A stretch of 64,000 nt of DNA from Ectopseudomonas composti (GTDB taxonomy: Bacteria > Pseudomonadota > Gammaproteobacteria > Pseudomonadales > Pseudomonadaceae), in the NCBI RefSeq assembly GCF_900115475.1, contig NZ_FOWP01000003.1, positions 248,001 through 312,000 on the forward strand, read 5' to 3'. Of this stretch, positions 13,601 through 26,364 are shown one piece after another. The notes beneath the pieces were generated by a model that worked only from the letters and a program-made list of their open reading frames with translations, was not told the origin of the DNA and did not search any database. How positions within the stretch are numbered: position 1 is the first letter of the stretch; every line of letters begins with the position of its first letter. Made by a program: the position numbers and the translations under genes.

Positions 13601-14281
13601 CTAGGCGAGCCAATCCGCTGTGGTTGGCAGATCGAGATGGCGCTGCAAGTACTCGGCGAATGTGGCGCGCGGAATGGATCTGGCGCCGAAACTGTGCAGG
13701 TGCTGTGTGGGCATCTGGCAGTCGATGAGCACGAAGCCCCATTGCTGTAGCTTGCTGACCAGCGTGGCGAAACCAACCTTGGAGGCATTGTCGGCGCGGC
13801 TGAACATGGATTCGCCAAAGAACAGCTGGCCCATGGCCAGGCCATAAAGCCCGCCAACCAGCTCACCGTCACTCCAGACTTCCACGGAGTGGGCGATGGC
13901 GCGCTGGTGCAGTTGCAGGTAGGCGTCCTGCATGCCGCGGGTGATCCAGGTGCCATCGGCGTAGGCGCGCGGCTCGGCGCAAGCTTTTATCACAGCCGCA
14001 AAATCCTGGTCGAAGGTGACGCTGTAGCGATTTTGTCTCAGTAGCTTGGCCAGGCTGCGAGAAACGTGCAGCTCCTCGGGGAGCAGCACCGTGCGCGGAT
14101 CGGGTGACCACCAGAGGATCGGTTGGCCATCGTCGAACCAGGGGAAGCAGCCGTGGCGGTAGGCGCTGATCAGTCGGTCGGCACTTAGGTCGCCGCCGGC
14201 GGCGAGCAGGCCATTGGGTTCGCGCATGGCTTTTGCCAGTGGCGGGAACTGCAGTGAGTCACGTTGCAGCCAGGTCAGCAT
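13601..14281 (-). CDS. aat: Leucyl/phenylalanyl-tRNA--protein transferase
   Basis: It adds Leu or Phe to proteins with N-terminal Lys or Arg, creating primary N-degrons for ClpS. The 226-residue protein has the characteristic [18 protein letters not shown] and WWSPDPR segments near the N-terminus and [19 protein letters not shown] in the middle. I chose [15 protein letters not shown] at 14281. A longer ORF would overlap the trxB stop. It completes a local N-end-rule gene set with bpt, clpS and clpA. Confidence 0.95.
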   Translation of the reverse strand: MLTWLQRDSLQFPPLAKAMREPNGLLAAGGDLSADRLISAYRHGCFPWFDDGQPILWWSPDPRTVLLPEELHVSRSLAKLLRQNRYSVTFDQDFAAVIKACAEPRAYADGTWITRGMQDAYLQLHQRAIAHSVEVWSDGELVGGLYGLAMGQLFFGESMFSRADNASKVGFATLVSKLQQWGFVLIDCQMPTQHLHSFGARSIPRATFAEYLQRHLDLPTTADWLA

Positions 14282-14337
14282 GTGCGCTTGTCCAGCGGAG
14301 GAGGGGAGGGCGAGCGATGGCGCTCGCCCTTTTGCCA

Positions 14338-15366
<1,029 letters not shown>

Positions 15367-15482
15367 CTACACCGAAGCGGGGTGGGTGCGGGAGCTTGGC
15401 AATTGGCCTCGGCGTCAGGCTGGCTCTACAATATGCCGCTTCTGCGGTTAACCATCAGATGGACGCGCCAAGGGCGCAGGAA

Positions 15483-17891
15483 ATGGCTGTTTTGAAGAAT
15501 TCCACCACCCAGATTATCGACTGGCGTCAGAAGCTTCAGTATCGACTGAAGGAAGGCGCATTGATCGCCCTGGGCGCGATGTGCCTGTACCTGCTGATGG
15601 CACTGTTGACCTATAACGTCGCTGATCCGGCGTGGGATAACAGTGTGCAGGTCGAGCGCATCATCAACGCCGGCGGCAGTATTGGCGCCTGGCTCTCCAG
15701 TGCGCTGTTCGGCGCGCTGGGCTACTTCGCCTATATATTCCCGCTTCTGCTGGCGGCCAAGACCTGGCAGGTATTCCGCACCCGTAATCAGCCCTGGCAC
15801 TGGAATGGTTGGCTGTTTTCCTGGCACAGCATCGGCCTGGTTTTCCTGATTCTTTCCGGCGCTGCGCTGGGCGATATTCACTTCGCTGCGGCCTCCGGCA
15901 TGCAGGGCTCCGGTGGCGGCATGCTCGGTGCCAGCCTCGGCGATCTGGCCGTACATGCGCTGAACGTGCAAGGCAGCACACTGGTATTCCTGGCGCTGTT
16001 TCTGTTCGGCTTGACCGTTTTCACCGATCTGTCCTGGTTCCGCGTGATGGACCTGACCGGCAAGATCACCCTTGATCTGATCGAACTGATTCACGGCGCC
16101 ATCACCGGCTGGTGGAACGCACGCAGTGAGCGCAAGCAGATGAAGATTCAACTGCGCGAGCTAGACGAGCGGGTCACCGAGGTGGCTGCGCCGGTGGTGT
16201 CGGACCGCCGCGAACAGGCCAAGGTCAAGGAGCGCCTGCTCGAGCGTGAAGAGTCGCTGAGCAAGCACATGAGCGAGCGTGAGAAGCGCCCCGCGCCGGT
16301 AATCGCGCCGCCACCCGTGGCCAAGGCGCCAGAGCCAAGCAAACGTGTGCAGAAGGAAAAGCAGGCGCCCCTGTTCGTCGACAGCGCGGTGGAAGGTACC
16401 TTGCCGCCGATTTCCCTGCTCGACCCAGCGGAAGCCAAGAAGGTCGAGTATTCGCCTGAGTCGCTCAAAGGCGTCGGCCACCTGCTGGAAATCAAACTCA
16501 AGGAATTCGGCGTCGAGGTCGCGGTAGATTCGATCCATCCAGGCCCGGTGATCACGCGCTACGAAATTCAGCCGGCCGCTGGCGTCAAGGTCAGTCGCAT
16601 CGCCAACCTGGCCAAGGACCTGGCGCGTTCGCTGGCTGTGACCAGTGTGCGTGTCGTCGAGGTCATCCCCGGCAAGACCACCGTCGGTATCGAGATTCCC
16701 AACGAGAATCGCCAGATCGTACGTTTTTCCGAAGTGCTGTCGACCCCCGAATACGATGATGCCAAGTCGCCGGTCACCCTGGCACTGGGGCACGACATCG
16801 GTGGCAAGCCGGTCATCACCGATCTGGCCAGGATGCCGCACTTGCTGGTGGCTGGTACCACCGGTTCCGGTAAGTCGGTGGGCGTGAACGCGATGATTCT
16901 GTCGATTCTGTTCAAGTCGAGCCCGGAAGACGCCAAGCTGATCATGATCGACCCGAAAATGCTGGAGTTGTCGATCTACGAAGGCATCCCGCACCTGCTT
17001 TGCCCGGTCGTCACCGACATGAAGGAGGCGGCCAACGCCTTGCGTTGGAGCGTTGCCGAAATGGAGCGCCGCTACAAACTGATGTCGAAGATGGGCGTGC
17101 GTAACCTGGCCGGCTTCAATCGCAAGGTCAAGGACGCTATCGAAGCTGGCGAGCCATTGGCTGACCCGCTGTTTCGCCGTGAAAACATGGAGGACGAGGC
17201 GCCGCTGCTCAAACCACTGCCTACCATCGTCGTCGTGGTCGACGAATTCGCTGACATGATGATGATCGTCGGCAAGAAGGTCGAAGAACTGATCGCACGT
17301 ATCGCCCAGAAGGCGCGTGCGGCTGGCATTCACCTGATTCTCGCCACTCAGCGCCCCTCGGTGGATGTGATCACCGGCCTGATCAAGGCCAACATCCCGA
17401 CCCGTATGGCGTTCCAGGTATCGAGCAAGATCGACTCGCGCACCATCATCGACCAGGGTGGCGCCGAGCAGTTGCTGGGGCACGGTGACATGCTCTACAT
17501 GCCGCCCGGCACCAGCTTGCCCATTCGTGTTCACGGCGCCTTCGTCTCGGACGATGAGGTGCATCGCGTGGTCGAAGCCTGGAAGCTGCGTGGCGCGCCG
17601 GATTACAACGAAGACATCCTCGCCGGCGCCGAAGAGGGCGGCAGCGGCTTCGAAGGCAGCAGCGGCGGTGAAGGTGGCGAGGGCAGCGAGGAAGACCCGC
17701 TGTACGACGAGGCTGTCAACTTCGTGCTGGAAAGCCGTCGCGCGTCGATTTCCGCGGTGCAGCGCAAGCTGAAGATTGGCTACAACCGCGCTGCGCGAAT
17801 GATCGAGGCAATGGAAATGGCCGGTGTGGTCAGCTCGATGAATACCAACGGCTCACGCGAAGTGCTGGCACCCGGTTCCGCTCGCGACTGA
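15483..17891 (+). CDS. ftsK: DNA translocase FtsK
   Basis: This divisome-anchored pump moves the chromosome terminus and activates XerCD at dif. The 802-residue protein has four or five N-terminal membrane segments (residues about 20-190), then a relatively short linker rich in charged residues and proline. The RecA-like motor follows, with Walker [12 protein letters not shown] and Walker [13 protein letters not shown] Gly/Glu/Ser-rich spacer leads into the winged-helix gamma domain ([20 protein letters not shown]). I chose ATG 15483, preceded by AGGG at 15471-15474. The upstream in-frame extension does not resemble the family. Confidence 0.96.
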   Translation: MAVLKNSTTQIIDWRQKLQYRLKEGALIALGAMCLYLLMALLTYNVADPAWDNSVQVERIINAGGSIGAWLSSALFGALGYFAYIFPLLLAAKTWQVFRTRNQPWHWNGWLFSWHSIGLVFLILSGAALGDIHFAAASGMQGSGGGMLGASLGDLAVHALNVQGSTLVFLALFLFGLTVFTDLSWFRVMDLTGKITLDLIELIHGAITGWWNARSERKQMKIQLRELDERVTEVAAPVVSDRREQAKVKERLLEREESLSKHMSEREKRPAPVIAPPPVAKAPEPSKRVQKEKQAPLFVDSAVEGTLPPISLLDPAEAKKVEYSPESLKGVGHLLEIKLKEFGVEVAVDSIHPGPVITRYEIQPAAGVKVSRIANLAKDLARSLAVTSVRVVEVIPGKTTVGIEIPNENRQIVRFSEVLSTPEYDDAKSPVTLALGHDIGGKPVITDLARMPHLLVAGTTGSGKSVGVNAMILSILFKSSPEDAKLIMIDPKMLELSIYEGIPHLLCPVVTDMKEAANALRWSVAEMERRYKLMSKMGVRNLAGFNRKVKDAIEAGEPLADPLFRRENMEDEAPLLKPLPTIVVVVDEFADMMMIVGKKVEELIARIAQKARAAGIHLILATQRPSVDVITGLIKANIPTRMAFQVSSKIDSRTIIDQGGAEQLLGHGDMLYMPPGTSLPIRVHGAFVSDDEVHRVVEAWKLRGAPDYNEDILAGAEEGGSGFEGSSGGEGGEGSEEDPLYDEAVNFVLESRRASISAVQRKLKIGYNRAARMIEAMEMAGVVSSMNTNGSREVLAPGSARD

Positions 17892-18016
17892 ATGTGTCTA
17901 CGCGCGGACAATGCGCTGAATCAGCGGTCTACAGAATTTCACGGCAGCCAAGTGCTGCCGAGCAACGCGAGGTGCGGAGTCGCCTCGCCACTCTCATACG
18001 GATTCAAGGGGTTTAT

Positions 18017-18643
18017 ATGCGTGTTATTCGCCTGCTGATGCTGGCTGCTCTGAGCTTTACCCTGCTGACCGCCCAGGCTGATGAAGAGGCGGCCACCAAG
18101 CGTCTGAGCGAGCTGCTCAGCCAGGCACAGACCATCAGTGCGCGCTTTTCTCAGTTGACCCTCGACGCCAGCGGCACCCAGCTGCAGGAAACTGCCGGGG
18201 AACTGCTGCTCAAGCGTCCGGGCATGTTCCGCTGGCACACCGACCAGCCGATGGAGCAATTGCTGGTGTCCAACGGCGAGAAAGTCTGGCTGTACGACCC
18301 GGATCTCGAGCAGGTCACCATCCAGACCCTCGATCAGCGCCTGACTCACACACCGGCGCTTTTGCTGTCCGGTGACGTGTCGCAGATTCGCGAGAACTTC
18401 GAGATCGACTACAAGGAAGGCGGTAGCGTGGTCGACTTCATTCTCAAGCCCAAGGCCAAGGACAGCCTGTTCGATAGCCTGCGCCTGTCGTTCCGCAACC
18501 GTGTGCTCAACGACATGCAGTTGATCGACAGCATCGGCCAGCGCACCAATATCCTGTTCCTCAATGTGAAGATGAACGAGCCGGTCGATAACGGCCAGTT
18601 CACCTTCGACATTCCTGAAGGCGCGGACGTCATCCAGGAGTAA
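18017..18643 (+). CDS. lolA: Outer-membrane lipoprotein carrier protein LolA
   Basis: LolA ferries lipoproteins from LolCDE to LolB across the periplasm. The 208-residue protein begins with a signal peptide ([21 protein letters not shown], cleavage probably near residue 21). The LolA beta-barrel follows, with [12 protein letters not shown] and the C-terminal [15 protein letters not shown] 18017 has AAGGGG 6 bases upstream, and the longer in-frame ORF would bury the signal peptide. It is followed 3 bases later by rarA. Confidence 0.95.
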   Translation: MRVIRLLMLAALSFTLLTAQADEEAATKRLSELLSQAQTISARFSQLTLDASGTQLQETAGELLLKRPGMFRWHTDQPMEQLLVSNGEKVWLYDPDLEQVTIQTLDQRLTHTPALLLSGDVSQIRENFEIDYKEGGSVVDFILKPKAKDSLFDSLRLSFRNRVLNDMQLIDSIGQRTNILFLNVKMNEPVDNGQFTFDIPEGADVIQE

Positions 18644-18646
18644 CGC

Positions 18647-19972
18647 GTGGATCTGTTTGGCCGCCAACCCGTCGCGCAGCCTCTGGCTGCGCGTTTGCGT
18701 GCAACCAGTCTGGACGAATACGTCGGGCAGGAGCATGTACTGGCGCCGGGCAAGCCGCTGCGTGAGGCGCTGGAGCAGGGCGCTTTGCACTCGATGATCT
18801 TCTGGGGGCCGCCCGGCGTGGGTAAAACCACCCTGGCACGGCTGCTGGCCAAGGTTACCGACGCGCATTTCGAAACCATTTCCGCGGTGCTCTCCGGGGT
18901 CAAGGAGATCCGCCAGGCCGTCGAGGTGGCTCAGCAACATGCTGCGCAATACGGTCGCCGTACTATCCTCTTCGTCGACGAAGTGCACCGCTTCAACAAG
19001 AGCCAGCAGGACGCCTTCCTGCCCTATGTGGAAGACGGCACGCTGATCTTCATCGGCGCTACCACCGAGAATCCCTCGTTCGAGCTGAACAATGCGCTGC
19101 TATCGCGTGCGCGCGTCTACGTGCTCAAGAGCCTCGACGAGGCAGCGATGCGCAAGTTGGTCCAGCGTGCGCTAACCGATCCGAAAGGCCTGGGCGAACG
19201 CCGCCTCAGCCTGCCGGACGAGGCCTTTCAGATTCTTCTGGCTGCAGCCGATGGCGATGGCCGTCGCCTGCTCAACTTTCTCGAGAATGCCGCCGACCTG
19301 GCCGAGGACGATGGCGAGCTCGGCGTGGAGTTGCTGCAGAATTTGCTGGGTGATAGCCGGCGGCGCTTCGACAAGGGCGGCGAAGCCTTCTACGACCAGA
19401 TATCCGCGCTGCACAAGTCGGTGCGCGGCTCCAGCCCGGACGGTGCACTGTACTGGTACGCGCGCATGCTCGATGGCGGCTGCGACCCGCTGTATATCGC
19501 CCGGCGCGTGGTGCGCATGGCCAGCGAGGACATCGGCAACGCCGACCCGCGCGCCTTGACCCTGTGCCTCAATGCCTGGGACGTGCAGGAGCGTCTGGGT
19601 AGCCCGGAAGGCGAGTTGGCTGTGGCGCAGGCCATCGTCTACCTCGCTTGCGCACCGAAGAGCAACGCGGTGTACACGGCTTTCAAGACCGCCATGCGCG
19701 ATGCCGCTGAGCAGGGCTCGCAGGAAGTGCCGCTGCACCTGCGCAATGCGCCGACCAAGCTGATGAAGCAGCTCGGTTATGGCGATGAATACCGTTACGC
19801 CCACGACGAACCCGATGCCTATGCGGCGGGTGAGGATTATTTCCCCGAAAACCTGCAGCCGCGTCAGTATTACGATCCAGTGCCGCGTGGCCTCGAGCTG
19901 AAAATCCGCGACAAGCTGCAGCACCTGCGTCAGCTCGACGCCAGTAGCTCCAGGCAAAGGAGAAAGCCATGA
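18647..19972 (+). CDS. rarA: Replication-associated recombination protein A
   Basis: This AAA+ clamp-loader-like ATPase (RarA/MgsA) acts at stalled replication forks. The 441-residue protein has Walker [10 protein letters not shown] at about residues 49-57 and Walker [17 protein letters not shown], followed by the tetramerisation domain. It starts with GTG at 18647. The ribosome binding site AGGAG is inside the last codons of lolA, so the two are coupled. crcB overlaps its stop by 4 bases. Confidence 0.95.
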   Translation: MDLFGRQPVAQPLAARLRATSLDEYVGQEHVLAPGKPLREALEQGALHSMIFWGPPGVGKTTLARLLAKVTDAHFETISAVLSGVKEIRQAVEVAQQHAAQYGRRTILFVDEVHRFNKSQQDAFLPYVEDGTLIFIGATTENPSFELNNALLSRARVYVLKSLDEAAMRKLVQRALTDPKGLGERRLSLPDEAFQILLAAADGDGRRLLNFLENAADLAEDDGELGVELLQNLLGDSRRRFDKGGEAFYDQISALHKSVRGSSPDGALYWYARMLDGGCDPLYIARRVVRMASEDIGNADPRALTLCLNAWDVQERLGSPEGELAVAQAIVYLACAPKSNAVYTAFKTAMRDAAEQGSQEVPLHLRNAPTKLMKQLGYGDEYRYAHDEPDAYAAGEDYFPENLQPRQYYDPVPRGLELKIRDKLQHLRQLDASSSRQRRKP

Positions 19973-20349
19973 TTCGTGTAGCGCTCGCTGTCGCCGTAGG
20001 GGGCGCGGCTGGTTCGGTTATGCGCTTTCTGGTTGCCAGCTGGGTAGCCGGTAACTGGCCTCGGCATTTCTACTTGGGCACCTTTGCGGTAAACGTCATC
20101 GGTTGCCTGCTGATTGGTCTGCTGTCAGGTCTGTTCCTGACCCGTACCGACCTGCCGCTGGAGCTGCGTACCGGGCTGATTACCGGCGTTCTGGGCGGCT
20201 TCACCACCTTTTCGTCTTTCAGTCTGGAAATCATGAAACTGATGGAGGGCGGTCGCGCTCCCGAGGCCTTCGGTTACCTGGCATTCAGTATCATTGGTGG
20301 CCTGCTGGCTGCATGGGCCGGTCTGAGCCTGGCTCGATTGGCATCCTGA
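19969..20349 (+). CDS. crcB: Fluoride ion channel CrcB/Fluc
   Basis: Fluc channels are dual-topology dimers that export toxic fluoride. The 126-residue protein has four hydrophobic segments. The family motifs are [10 protein letters not shown] near the N-terminus, [10 protein letters not shown] in the second segment, and [12 protein letters not shown] with the Phe-box and central Thr/Ser residues. Its ATGA overlaps the rarA stop, so it has no separate leader and no fluoride riboswitch here. Confidence 0.94.
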   Translation: MIRVALAVAVGGAAGSVMRFLVASWVAGNWPRHFYLGTFAVNVIGCLLIGLLSGLFLTRTDLPLELRTGLITGVLGGFTTFSSFSLEIMKLMEGGRAPEAFGYLAFSIIGGLLAAWAGLSLARLAS

Positions 20350-20420
20350 CCCGCTAAAGCTTTACACTCGGCAACCAGCGTCACGCTGGTGGCCGCAATC
20401 TTTTTTAGTCGATGTATTGA

Positions 20421-21710
<1,290 letters not shown>

Positions 21711-21721
21711 GCCGGTGTAAG

Positions 21722-21742
21722 CGGGGTAGTGCGGCTACCCCG
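21722..21742 (+). terminator. Possible terminator after serS
   Basis: The stem CGGGGTA-gtgcggc-TACCCCG begins 12 bases after the serS stop. The downstream sequence GTTATATA is not a clear T-run, so function is uncertain. Confidence 0.45.
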
Positions 21743-21764
21743 GTTATATAGCGCGCCTGACGAT

Positions 21765-21816
21765 GGGCGCTGTGCGCACCAAGGCCTTTCAGCGTAGTTC
21801 GGTGCGCATGGCGCCC
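21765..21816. repeat. REP-like inverted repeat pair
   Basis: GGGCGCTGTGCGCACC at 21765-21780 faces GGTGCGCATGGCGCCC at 21801-21816. The two arms pair over 14 of 16 positions around a 20-base loop. This resembles paired REP elements of pseudomonads and occupies most of the serS-cysG gap. Confidence 0.5.
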
Positions 21817-21862
21817 CCTACGAACCCGTCGTTCGCCTTCCTACCTCATTCGAGGCTGACTT

Positions 21863-23251
21863 ATGCAATTCCTTCCGCTGTTCCACAAGCTGCAGGATCG
21901 CCCGGTACTGGTGATCGGCGGTGGTGAGGTTGCGCTGCGCAAGGCGCGCCTGTTGAGCGATGCCGGTGCTCGCCTGCGTGTGGTCGCCCCGGAGATCCGT
22001 AGCGAGTTGCAGGCGCTGGCCGGCGCTGATGGCATGTTCCAGCGCGGCTATGCAAGCAGTGATCTGCAGGGCGTAGCCCTGGTCATCGCCGCCACCGATG
22101 ACGTCCCCCTAAATGCGCAGATTTCAGCTGACGCCCAGGCGCTGGGCATTCCCGTCAACGTGGTGGATGCGCCGGCGCTGTGCAGCGTGATTTTCCCCGC
22201 CATCGTCGATCGCTCGCCGCTGATCGTTGCGGTCAGCAGTGGCGGTGATGCTCCGGTGCTGGCACGGCTGATCCGCGCCAAGATCGAGACCTGGATTCCG
22301 GCCACCTACGGCCAACTGGCCAACCTGGGCAAGCGTTTCCGTGAGCGGGTCAAGCAGCTGTTTCCGGACGTGCAGCAGCGCCGTGTGTTCTGGGAGGACG
22401 TCTTTCAGGGGCAAATCGCCGAGAGCGTTTTTGCCGGCAAGCCGGAAGAGGCCGAGCGCCTGCTGGAAGCGCGTGTGGCCGGCGCTACGCCGCGCGCACT
22501 GGGCGAGGTGTACCTGGTCGGTGCCGGGCCGGGCGATCCCGATCTGCTGACCTTCCGCGCCTTGCGCCTGATGCAACAAGCCGACGTCGTGCTGTACGAC
22601 CGCCTGGTGGCGCCCGCCATCATCGAGTTGTGCCGGCGTGATGCCGAGCGTATCTATGTCGGCAAACGCCGCGCTGATCACGCCGTGCCGCAGGAGCAGA
22701 TCAACCAGTTGCTGATCGACCTGGCTCGTCAGGGCAAGCGCGTGCTGCGTCTTAAAGGTGGGGATCCGTTCATCTTCGGTCGCGGCGGTGAGGAGATCGA
22801 GCAACTGGCGGCAGAAGATATTCCCTTCCAGGTGGTACCGGGCATCACCGCTGCCTCAGGTTGCGCGGCCTATGCCGGCATCCCGTTGACTCACCGCGAC
22901 CATGCGCAGTCGGTGCGCTTCGTCACCGGGCACCTCAAGGATGGCAGCAGCGACCTGCCGTGGAAGGATCTGGTCGCGCCAGGGCAAACCCTGGTGTTCT
23001 ACATGGGGCTGGTAGGGCTGCCGGGTATCTGCGAACAGTTGATCGCTCACGGCCGTTCGGGCGCGACGCCTGCGGCATTGGTGCAGCAGGGCACCACGCA
23101 GAATCAGCGTGTCTTCACCGGTACCCTGGAGACCTTGCCGCAACTGGTGGCCGAGCACGAAGTGCACGCGCCCACCCTGGTGATTGTCGGGGAAGTGGTC
23201 ACCCTGCGTGACAAGCTGGCCTGGTTCGAAGGCGCTCAGAACAGCATCTGA
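21863..23251 (+). CDS. cysG: Siroheme synthase (multifunctional CysG)
   Basis: CysG converts uroporphyrinogen III to siroheme, the cofactor of sulfite and nitrite reductases. The 462-residue protein has the N-terminal dehydrogenase/ferrochelatase half ([14 protein letters not shown], and [11 protein letters not shown] with the regulatory serine). The C-terminal methyltransferase half has [28 protein letters not shown] and [19 protein letters not shown]. It ends in a very strong terminator. Confidence 0.96.
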   Translation: MQFLPLFHKLQDRPVLVIGGGEVALRKARLLSDAGARLRVVAPEIRSELQALAGADGMFQRGYASSDLQGVALVIAATDDVPLNAQISADAQALGIPVNVVDAPALCSVIFPAIVDRSPLIVAVSSGGDAPVLARLIRAKIETWIPATYGQLANLGKRFRERVKQLFPDVQQRRVFWEDVFQGQIAESVFAGKPEEAERLLEARVAGATPRALGEVYLVGAGPGDPDLLTFRALRLMQQADVVLYDRLVAPAIIELCRRDAERIYVGKRRADHAVPQEQINQLLIDLARQGKRVLRLKGGDPFIFGRGGEEIEQLAAEDIPFQVVPGITAASGCAAYAGIPLTHRDHAQSVRFVTGHLKDGSSDLPWKDLVAPGQTLVFYMGLVGLPGICEQLIAHGRSGATPAALVQQGTTQNQRVFTGTLETLPQLVAEHEVHAPTLVIVGEVVTLRDKLAWFEGAQNSI

Positions 23252-23260
23252 CGCTTTTGA

Positions 23261-23292
23261 TGACTGAAGCCTCATTGTCGAGGCTTCAGTCA
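23261..23292. terminator. Bidirectional terminator between cysG and yqjG
   Basis: A perfect 13-bp stem, TGACTGAAGCCTC / GAGGCTTCAGTCA, surrounds a 6-base loop. Flanking T-runs are short, but the position between convergent genes supports the call. Confidence 0.8.
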
Positions 23293-23308
23293 CTCTCCGC
23301 TGTCACTT

Positions 23309-24307
23309 CTAACGTTGAAACACGCCTTTGCCCGGCAGGTGCTGGCGATCATGCGCGTGGGTGAAATCCTGCAGTGGCCCTTTGGGGATCACGCCGGTCG
23401 GGTTGATGGTGGCGTGGCTGGCGTAATAGTGCGATTTGATGTGAGTGAAATCCACCGTCTCGGCGATGCCCGGCCACTGATACAGTTCGCGCAGCCAGTT
23501 GGACAGGTTCGGGTAATCCTCGATGCGCCGCAGATTGCATTTGAAATGCCCGTGATAGACGGCATCGAAGCGGATCAGCGTGGTGAACAGGCGAATGTCT
23601 GCCTCGGTCAGGTATTCGCCGACCAGGTAGCGGTTTTCGTCCAGTAGCGTTTCCAGTTCATCGAGCATGGCGAACAGCTCGTCGAAAGCCTCTTCGTAGG
23701 CCTCCTGCGTAGTGGCGAAGCCTGCGCGGTAAACGCCGTTGTTCACTGCCGGGTAGATGCGCTCATTGAGCTGGTCGATACGCTCGCGTAGCGGCTCGGG
23801 GTAGAAGTCCAGGCCGTTGCCGGTCAGGCCGTCGAAGGCGCTGTTGAACATGCGGATGATTTCCGCCGACTCGTTGCTGACGATGCCACTGGTTTGCTTG
23901 TCCCACAGCACGGGCACGGTGACGCGGCCGGTGTACTGACGGTCATCGGCGGTGTAGCGCTGATACATGTGGCTCAGGTTATCCAGGTGATCACCGCTGG
24001 AGCCGAAGTTGCGGTCGAAGGTCCAGCCTTGTTCGCGCATCAACCAGCTCACCACTGATACATCGATCAGCGACTCGAGGCCTTTGAGTTTGCGCAGGAT
24101 CAGCGTGCGATGAGCCCATGGGCAGGCCAGGGACACATAGAGGTGATAACGCCCGGATTCAGCCTTGAAACCACCATCACCACTTGGCCCGGCGCTACCG
24201 TCTGCGGTTACCCAGTTGCGGCGTTGTGCACTTTCGCGCTCGAAGCGGCCACTGTTGCCGGTGTCGTACCACTGGTCATGCCAGCGTCCATCGATCAACA
24301 AGCCCAT
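23309..24307 (-). CDS. yqjG: Glutathionyl-hydroquinone reductase, YqjG-type GST
   Basis: This Xi-class glutathione transferase reduces glutathionyl-(hydro)quinones. The 332-residue protein has the family catalytic motif ACPWAHRTLI at about residues 61-70, with Cys as nucleophile. GRVTVPVLWDKQTSGIVSNES and the C-terminal all-helical GST domain follow. The role in protecting against quinones is family knowledge. It is monocistronic, with its own gap upstream of the ybiB stop. Confidence 0.9.
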   Translation of the reverse strand: MGLLIDGRWHDQWYDTGNSGRFERESAQRRNWVTADGSAGPSGDGGFKAESGRYHLYVSLACPWAHRTLILRKLKGLESLIDVSVVSWLMREQGWTFDRNFGSSGDHLDNLSHMYQRYTADDRQYTGRVTVPVLWDKQTSGIVSNESAEIIRMFNSAFDGLTGNGLDFYPEPLRERIDQLNERIYPAVNNGVYRAGFATTQEAYEEAFDELFAMLDELETLLDENRYLVGEYLTEADIRLFTTLIRFDAVYHGHFKCNLRRIEDYPNLSNWLRELYQWPGIAETVDFTHIKSHYYASHATINPTGVIPKGPLQDFTHAHDRQHLPGKGVFQR

Positions 24308-24396
24308 AACGCGTGCCTCCGTCTTGAATGAACCTGGAGTCTAACGTTATGAAGTCGATTGAAAGGTGGAAAAAGCTGGCTTAAACAATCGACTGA

Positions 24397-25377
24397 CTAG
24401 ATTGAAAAGCGTGCATCCCAGCGTTGCTGGGCCTGCTGGAATGCCTCTTCACGGCCCAGACCTAGCCCGCGCAGGGCGACGGCCATGGTGGCGATCACCG
24501 CCAGGCGACCGTAAGGATCATCGTGCTCGCCGCGCCAGAAGGCGCCCAGCACGGCCGGGTCGAGTCGCTCGGGTTTGACATGGCGCTGTGCTGACAGCGC
24601 GGGCCATTCTTCGTCCCAGTTCTCGCCAGCGAGCGTGCCATGCAGATGGCACGTACCGTCCGGGTTGGCCTCGATCTCGCCGCCTTCGCCCTTGATCACG
24701 ATGGCGTGATCACCCAGCAGGCGACTGGTTTCGCGATGCACGGCCTGATAGCCGGGATGGAAGATGCTTTGCAGCCCGCAGCGGGCGCCAAGTGGATTGA
24801 TCACTCGCGCCAGGGAATGGATCGGCGAGCGCAGGCCCAGGGTGTTGCGCAGATCGATCATGCGCTGCAGTGCCGGCATCCAGTCGCCCAGGTAGCTGTA
24901 GGCCAGGTTGTGCTGGTCGAGCGCCGCTCCCACTGCTTGCCAGTCCTGGCAGCAGGGGATATCCAGTTGCGCCAGCAACTGCTCGGTGTACATGCGCCCT
25001 GCGGTATGAGCACCACCGCCGTGCATGAAGATACGCACGCCACTGGCGGCCAGCGCTTTGGCGGCCAGCAGGTACCAGGGCAGATGGCGTTTCTTGCCGG
25101 CATAGCTGGGCCAGTCCAGGTCGACCGGGATTTCAGGCGCGGCGAGCCGTGGGCGGATGGCCTCAGTGAAGCCGGCGAGCTCTTCGGCGCTCTCTTCCTT
25201 GTGCCGCAGCAGCATCAGGAAGGCGCCGAGCTGGGTGTCTTCGACCTTGCCGTCGAGCAACATGCCCATGGCTTCACGGGCTTCCTCGCGGGTCAGACCA
25301 CGCGCGCCGCGCTTGCCCTTGCCGAGAATACGTACGAATTGGGCGAAGGGGTGTTCGGCGGGCGTGATCAGGTTCAT
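24397..25377 (-). CDS. ybiB: YbiB / TrpD2-family glycosyl transferase-like protein
   Basis: This 326-residue protein is related to anthranilate phosphoribosyltransferase (TrpD): GKGKRGARGLTREEAREAMG near the start and a helical N-domain. Its active-site glycine loop has diverged to FMHGGGAHTAGRM. E. coli YbiB (TrpD2) binds nucleic acid instead of making tryptophan precursors. The ATG at 25377 overlaps the tusE stop as ATGA; an upstream in-frame TTG is less likely. Its place as last gene of the tus operon suggests a link to RNA metabolism, which is inference. Confidence 0.85.
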   Translation of the reverse strand: MNLITPAEHPFAQFVRILGKGKRGARGLTREEAREAMGMLLDGKVEDTQLGAFLMLLRHKEESAEELAGFTEAIRPRLAAPEIPVDLDWPSYAGKKRHLPWYLLAAKALAASGVRIFMHGGGAHTAGRMYTEQLLAQLDIPCCQDWQAVGAALDQHNLAYSYLGDWMPALQRMIDLRNTLGLRSPIHSLARVINPLGARCGLQSIFHPGYQAVHRETSRLLGDHAIVIKGEGGEIEANPDGTCHLHGTLAGENWDEEWPALSAQRHVKPERLDPAVLGAFWRGEHDDPYGRLAVIATMAVALRGLGLGREEAFQQAQQRWDARFSI

Positions 25378-25709
25378 AGGCAATTGGTCGGTTTTGGCAG
25401 GCCGGCGAGCTTGGCGGCGAGTTTGGCGGGCGTGCCCTTGAACAGGCGATTGAGGTGCAGGCTGTTGCCCTTTTCTGTGCCGAGTTTCAGGGCCGCATAC
25501 TTGATCAGCGGACGGTTGGCTGGCGACAGCTGGAATTCCGCGTAGAAGGCGCGCAGCAGGTCGAGGATCTCCCAGTGCTCAGCGCTTAGCTGCAGCCCCT
25601 CTGCGGCGGCCAGCGCCTCGGCTACGGGGCGCGACCAATCCTGCAGGTCGATCAGGTAGCCGTCCTTGTCCAGGGCGATGTCACGTCCGTCGACGTTGAG
25701 CGTACTCAT
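25374..25709 (-). CDS. tusE: Sulfur carrier TusE (DsrC family)
   Basis: TusE accepts sulfur from the TusBCD complex and passes it to MnmA. The 111-residue DsrC-fold protein ends in PKPTNCL, with the catalytic penultimate cysteine. The start at 25709 (MSTLNVDGRDIALD) overlaps the tusB stop by 4 bases, supporting coupling and arguing against a longer start. Confidence 0.92.
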   Translation of the reverse strand: MSTLNVDGRDIALDKDGYLIDLQDWSRPVAEALAAAEGLQLSAEHWEILDLLRAFYAEFQLSPANRPLIKYAALKLGTEKGNSLHLNRLFKGTPAKLAAKLAGLPKPTNCL

Positions 25710-26005
25710 GGCCAGCTGTTGACCTTGGCGTAGCGAGTGCACAGCTCGACGAACCCCGGATAGTCGACGACCTGAGCACGCTCGGGCGCCTGTAGCGCGC
25801 GAGCAGCAAGGTCTTCATCCAGAGCGTAGAGCGCAACACTGGCAGGCATCAATTGCAGCGCCTGCAGGTTGGCGGTGCCGGGCTGCAGTGCGTAGACCGC
25901 ATCGCCACTGAGCAGCAATGCGTCATTGGCGCCTAGCAGACGCAGGCAACTGGCCAAACGGCTATCAGCGAACGGCGAATGGGAGAGGATATGCAGGGTG
26001 GCCAT
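25706..26005 (-). CDS. tusB: Sulfurtransferase complex subunit TusB
   Basis: TusB is a 99-residue member of the DsrH/TusB fold and structural partner in the TusB2C2D2 hexamer. It begins MATLHILSHSPFADSRLASC. It overlaps tusC by one base and tusE by 4, inside the tusDCBE operon. Weak sequence conservation is normal for TusB, so the call leans on context. Confidence 0.9.
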   Translation of the reverse strand: MATLHILSHSPFADSRLASCLRLLGANDALLLSGDAVYALQPGTANLQALQLMPASVALYALDEDLAARALQAPERAQVVDYPGFVELCTRYAKVNSWP

Positions 26006-26364
26006 CAGAGGGTGATCACCTGGTCATAACGATCGAGAAGGGCGGTCAGCGCTGTGTCGTCGAGTTGCTGTACCGCCAGATTCAGTTCTGCATCGCTCAG
26101 GCCGCGTTCGGCCAGGCTGCGCTGGCTGGCATACAGTTCCTCGACGCCGAACATCGGCAGGGCCTGGAGGTTGGCGCCGAGGTCTTTCTGTTGCAGCTGG
26201 CCGGGCTGTTGTCCGGTGCTGAGCTGAAACACACCGTCATCGAGAAACAGCATGCCGATGGGCAGGTCGAAAGCGCCGCCGGCCAGGGCGATATCCAGCG
26301 CCTCACGCGCGCCGGGACCACTCCAAGGCGCCTGGCGGCTGATGATCAATAGTGATTTGCTCAC
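26005..26364 (-). CDS. tusC: Sulfurtransferase complex subunit TusC
   Basis: This is a 119-residue DsrF/TusC-fold protein: MSKSLLIISRQAPWSGPGAREALDI, then the LPIGMLFLDDGVFQL segment typical of the family. It begins directly after the tusD stop and is followed by tusB with a one-base overlap. Confidence 0.92.
   Translation of the reverse strand: MSKSLLIISRQAPWSGPGAREALDIALAGGAFDLPIGMLFLDDGVFQLSTGQQPGQLQQKDLGANLQALPMFGVEELYASQRSLAERGLSDAELNLAVQQLDDTALTALLDRYDQVITL

Noticed and set aside
19960..19968. Fluoride riboswitch before crcB
   Set aside because: crcB overlaps rarA, leaving no room for an untranslated leader.
24366..24578. 70-codon plus-strand frame in the ybiB region
   Set aside because: It is antisense to ybiB, Arg-rich and without motif.
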